Below, piece by piece: positions 13,711 to 14,020 of a stretch of DNA of 14,020 nucleotides. The stretch spans positions 1 through 14,020 of the forward strand of contig VBLA01000107.1 of assembly GCA_005879245.1 (NCBI GenBank). Direction: 5' to 3'. The notes under the pieces were generated by a model. That model was not told where the DNA came from, did not search any database, and saw only the letters and a list, made by a program, of their open reading frames with translations. The position numbers and the translations under genes were made by a program. How positions within the stretch are numbered: position 1 is the stretch's first letter; every line of letters starts with the position of its first letter. Source of the stretch: Deltaproteobacteria bacterium. GTDB taxonomy: Bacteria > Desulfobacterota > Binatia > DP-6.

Positions 13711-14020
13711 TTACCCCTGGCCCAGCCTGACGCCGGCCTCGAGGCCGACGACGCGCGCGACCTCCGCCGCGGGGCTCTTCTGCCCTCCGTCGCGGGCGCG
13801 GGCGAAGCGCACGGCGCCGCCGGATGCGGCGACGGTGAGACCCTCCGGGCCGATGGCCACGACCGTCCCCGGTGCGGCGTCGGCCGTTCCCGCGAGCCGG
13901 TGCGGCTCGTAGAGACGGAGCCGGCACCCCCGCCACGTCGTGTGCGCGCCGGGCTGCGGATCACAGCCGCGGATCAGGTCGTGGACCTCGCCGGCGGGAC
14001 GCGTCCAGTCGATCGCGGCG
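13711..14020 (-). CDS. Formyltransferase C-terminal domain (methionyl-tRNA formyltransferase-like), N-terminal part outside window
   Basis: An open frame runs on the minus strand from the window edge (first full codon at 14019) to TAA at 13713-13711, 102 residues. It reads AAIDWTRPAGEVHDLIRGCD then PQPGAHTTWRGCRLRLYEPH. Further on come PGTVVAIGPEGLTVAASGGAVRF and KSPAAEVARVV...GLEAGVRLG. That order (I-x-W-x-x-P-A-x-x-I-h-x-L-I-R, D-P-x-P-G-A, then the PGTV beta-barrel) is the Formyl_trans_C domain that binds the tRNA in Fmt and is also found in 10-formyl-THF dehydrogenase/hydrolase and ArnA-like enzymes. The catalytic N-terminal domain (formyl-THF binding) is not visible, so the exact enzyme is undecided. 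No internal start is needed because the gene continues beyond the window. Confidence 0.75.
   Translation of the reverse strand, partial: AAIDWTRPAGEVHDLIRGCDPQPGAHTTWRGCRLRLYEPHRLAGTADAAPGTVVAIGPEGLTVAASGGAVRFARARDGGQKSPAAEVARVVGLEAGVRLGQG

Noticed and set aside
13370..13936. A 188-codon minus-strand frame overlapping the formyltransferase end
   Set aside because: It is Arg/Gly-rich and out of frame with the recognisable formyltransferase C-terminal domain.

Overview
This is a very GC-rich bacterial window (roughly 70% G+C, strong G/C third-position bias) from a Gram-negative-looking organism. The mix of a Cys-rich tandem-repeat secreted protein, paired class III CoA-transferases, an acyl-CoA carboxylase cluster and an NtrC-type sigma-54 activator suggests a deltaproteobacterial or Binatota-like environmental lineage. 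That placement is inference from gene content and composition; no rRNA or marker gene is present to settle it.

Layout, left to right. (a) 3-1259 (+) is the 3' part of a Cys-rich protein built from 165-bp tandem repeats, closed by a strong intrinsic terminator. (b) 1319-4672 (-) holds a TIR-domain protein of the Cap12/Pycsar-effector type followed by two CaiB/BaiF CoA-transferases whose stop and start overlap. Only the second transferase keeps the catalytic Asp, so the two probably form one heteromeric enzyme. (c) 4848-5624 (-) is a secreted cyclase-family (kynurenine-formamidase-like) metal hydrolase, divergent from the next block across 56 bp. (d) 5681-11122 (+) is a tight five-gene operon: NAD-dependent epimerase, PlsC-like acyltransferase, carboxyltransferase (methylcrotonyl-CoA-carboxylase beta type), biotin carboxylase and biotinyl carrier protein, with GTGA and ATGA overlaps. 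(e) 11201-12550 (+) is a sigma-54 activator with a degenerate receiver domain. Just after it lies a good sigma-54 promoter match that reads into (f) a putative exported protein (from 12666) whose 3' end is frameshifted. (g) 13480-13710 is a non-coding cluster of short-loop palindromes. (h) 13711-14020 (-) is the C-terminal part of a formyltransferase running off the window.

Working picture: blocks b and d are acyl-CoA chemistry (CoA transfer, biotin-dependent carboxylation, acyl transfer). Block e/f looks like a self-contained sigma-54 regulatory cassette. The TIR protein is the only defence-like gene and stands without a recognisable partner in view.

Three lesions or odd gene structures deserve checking against reads: an in-frame loss of about 43 residues in the biotin carboxylase N-domain, the split of the carboxylase alpha subunit exactly at its BC/BT boundary, and the frameshift near 13359.
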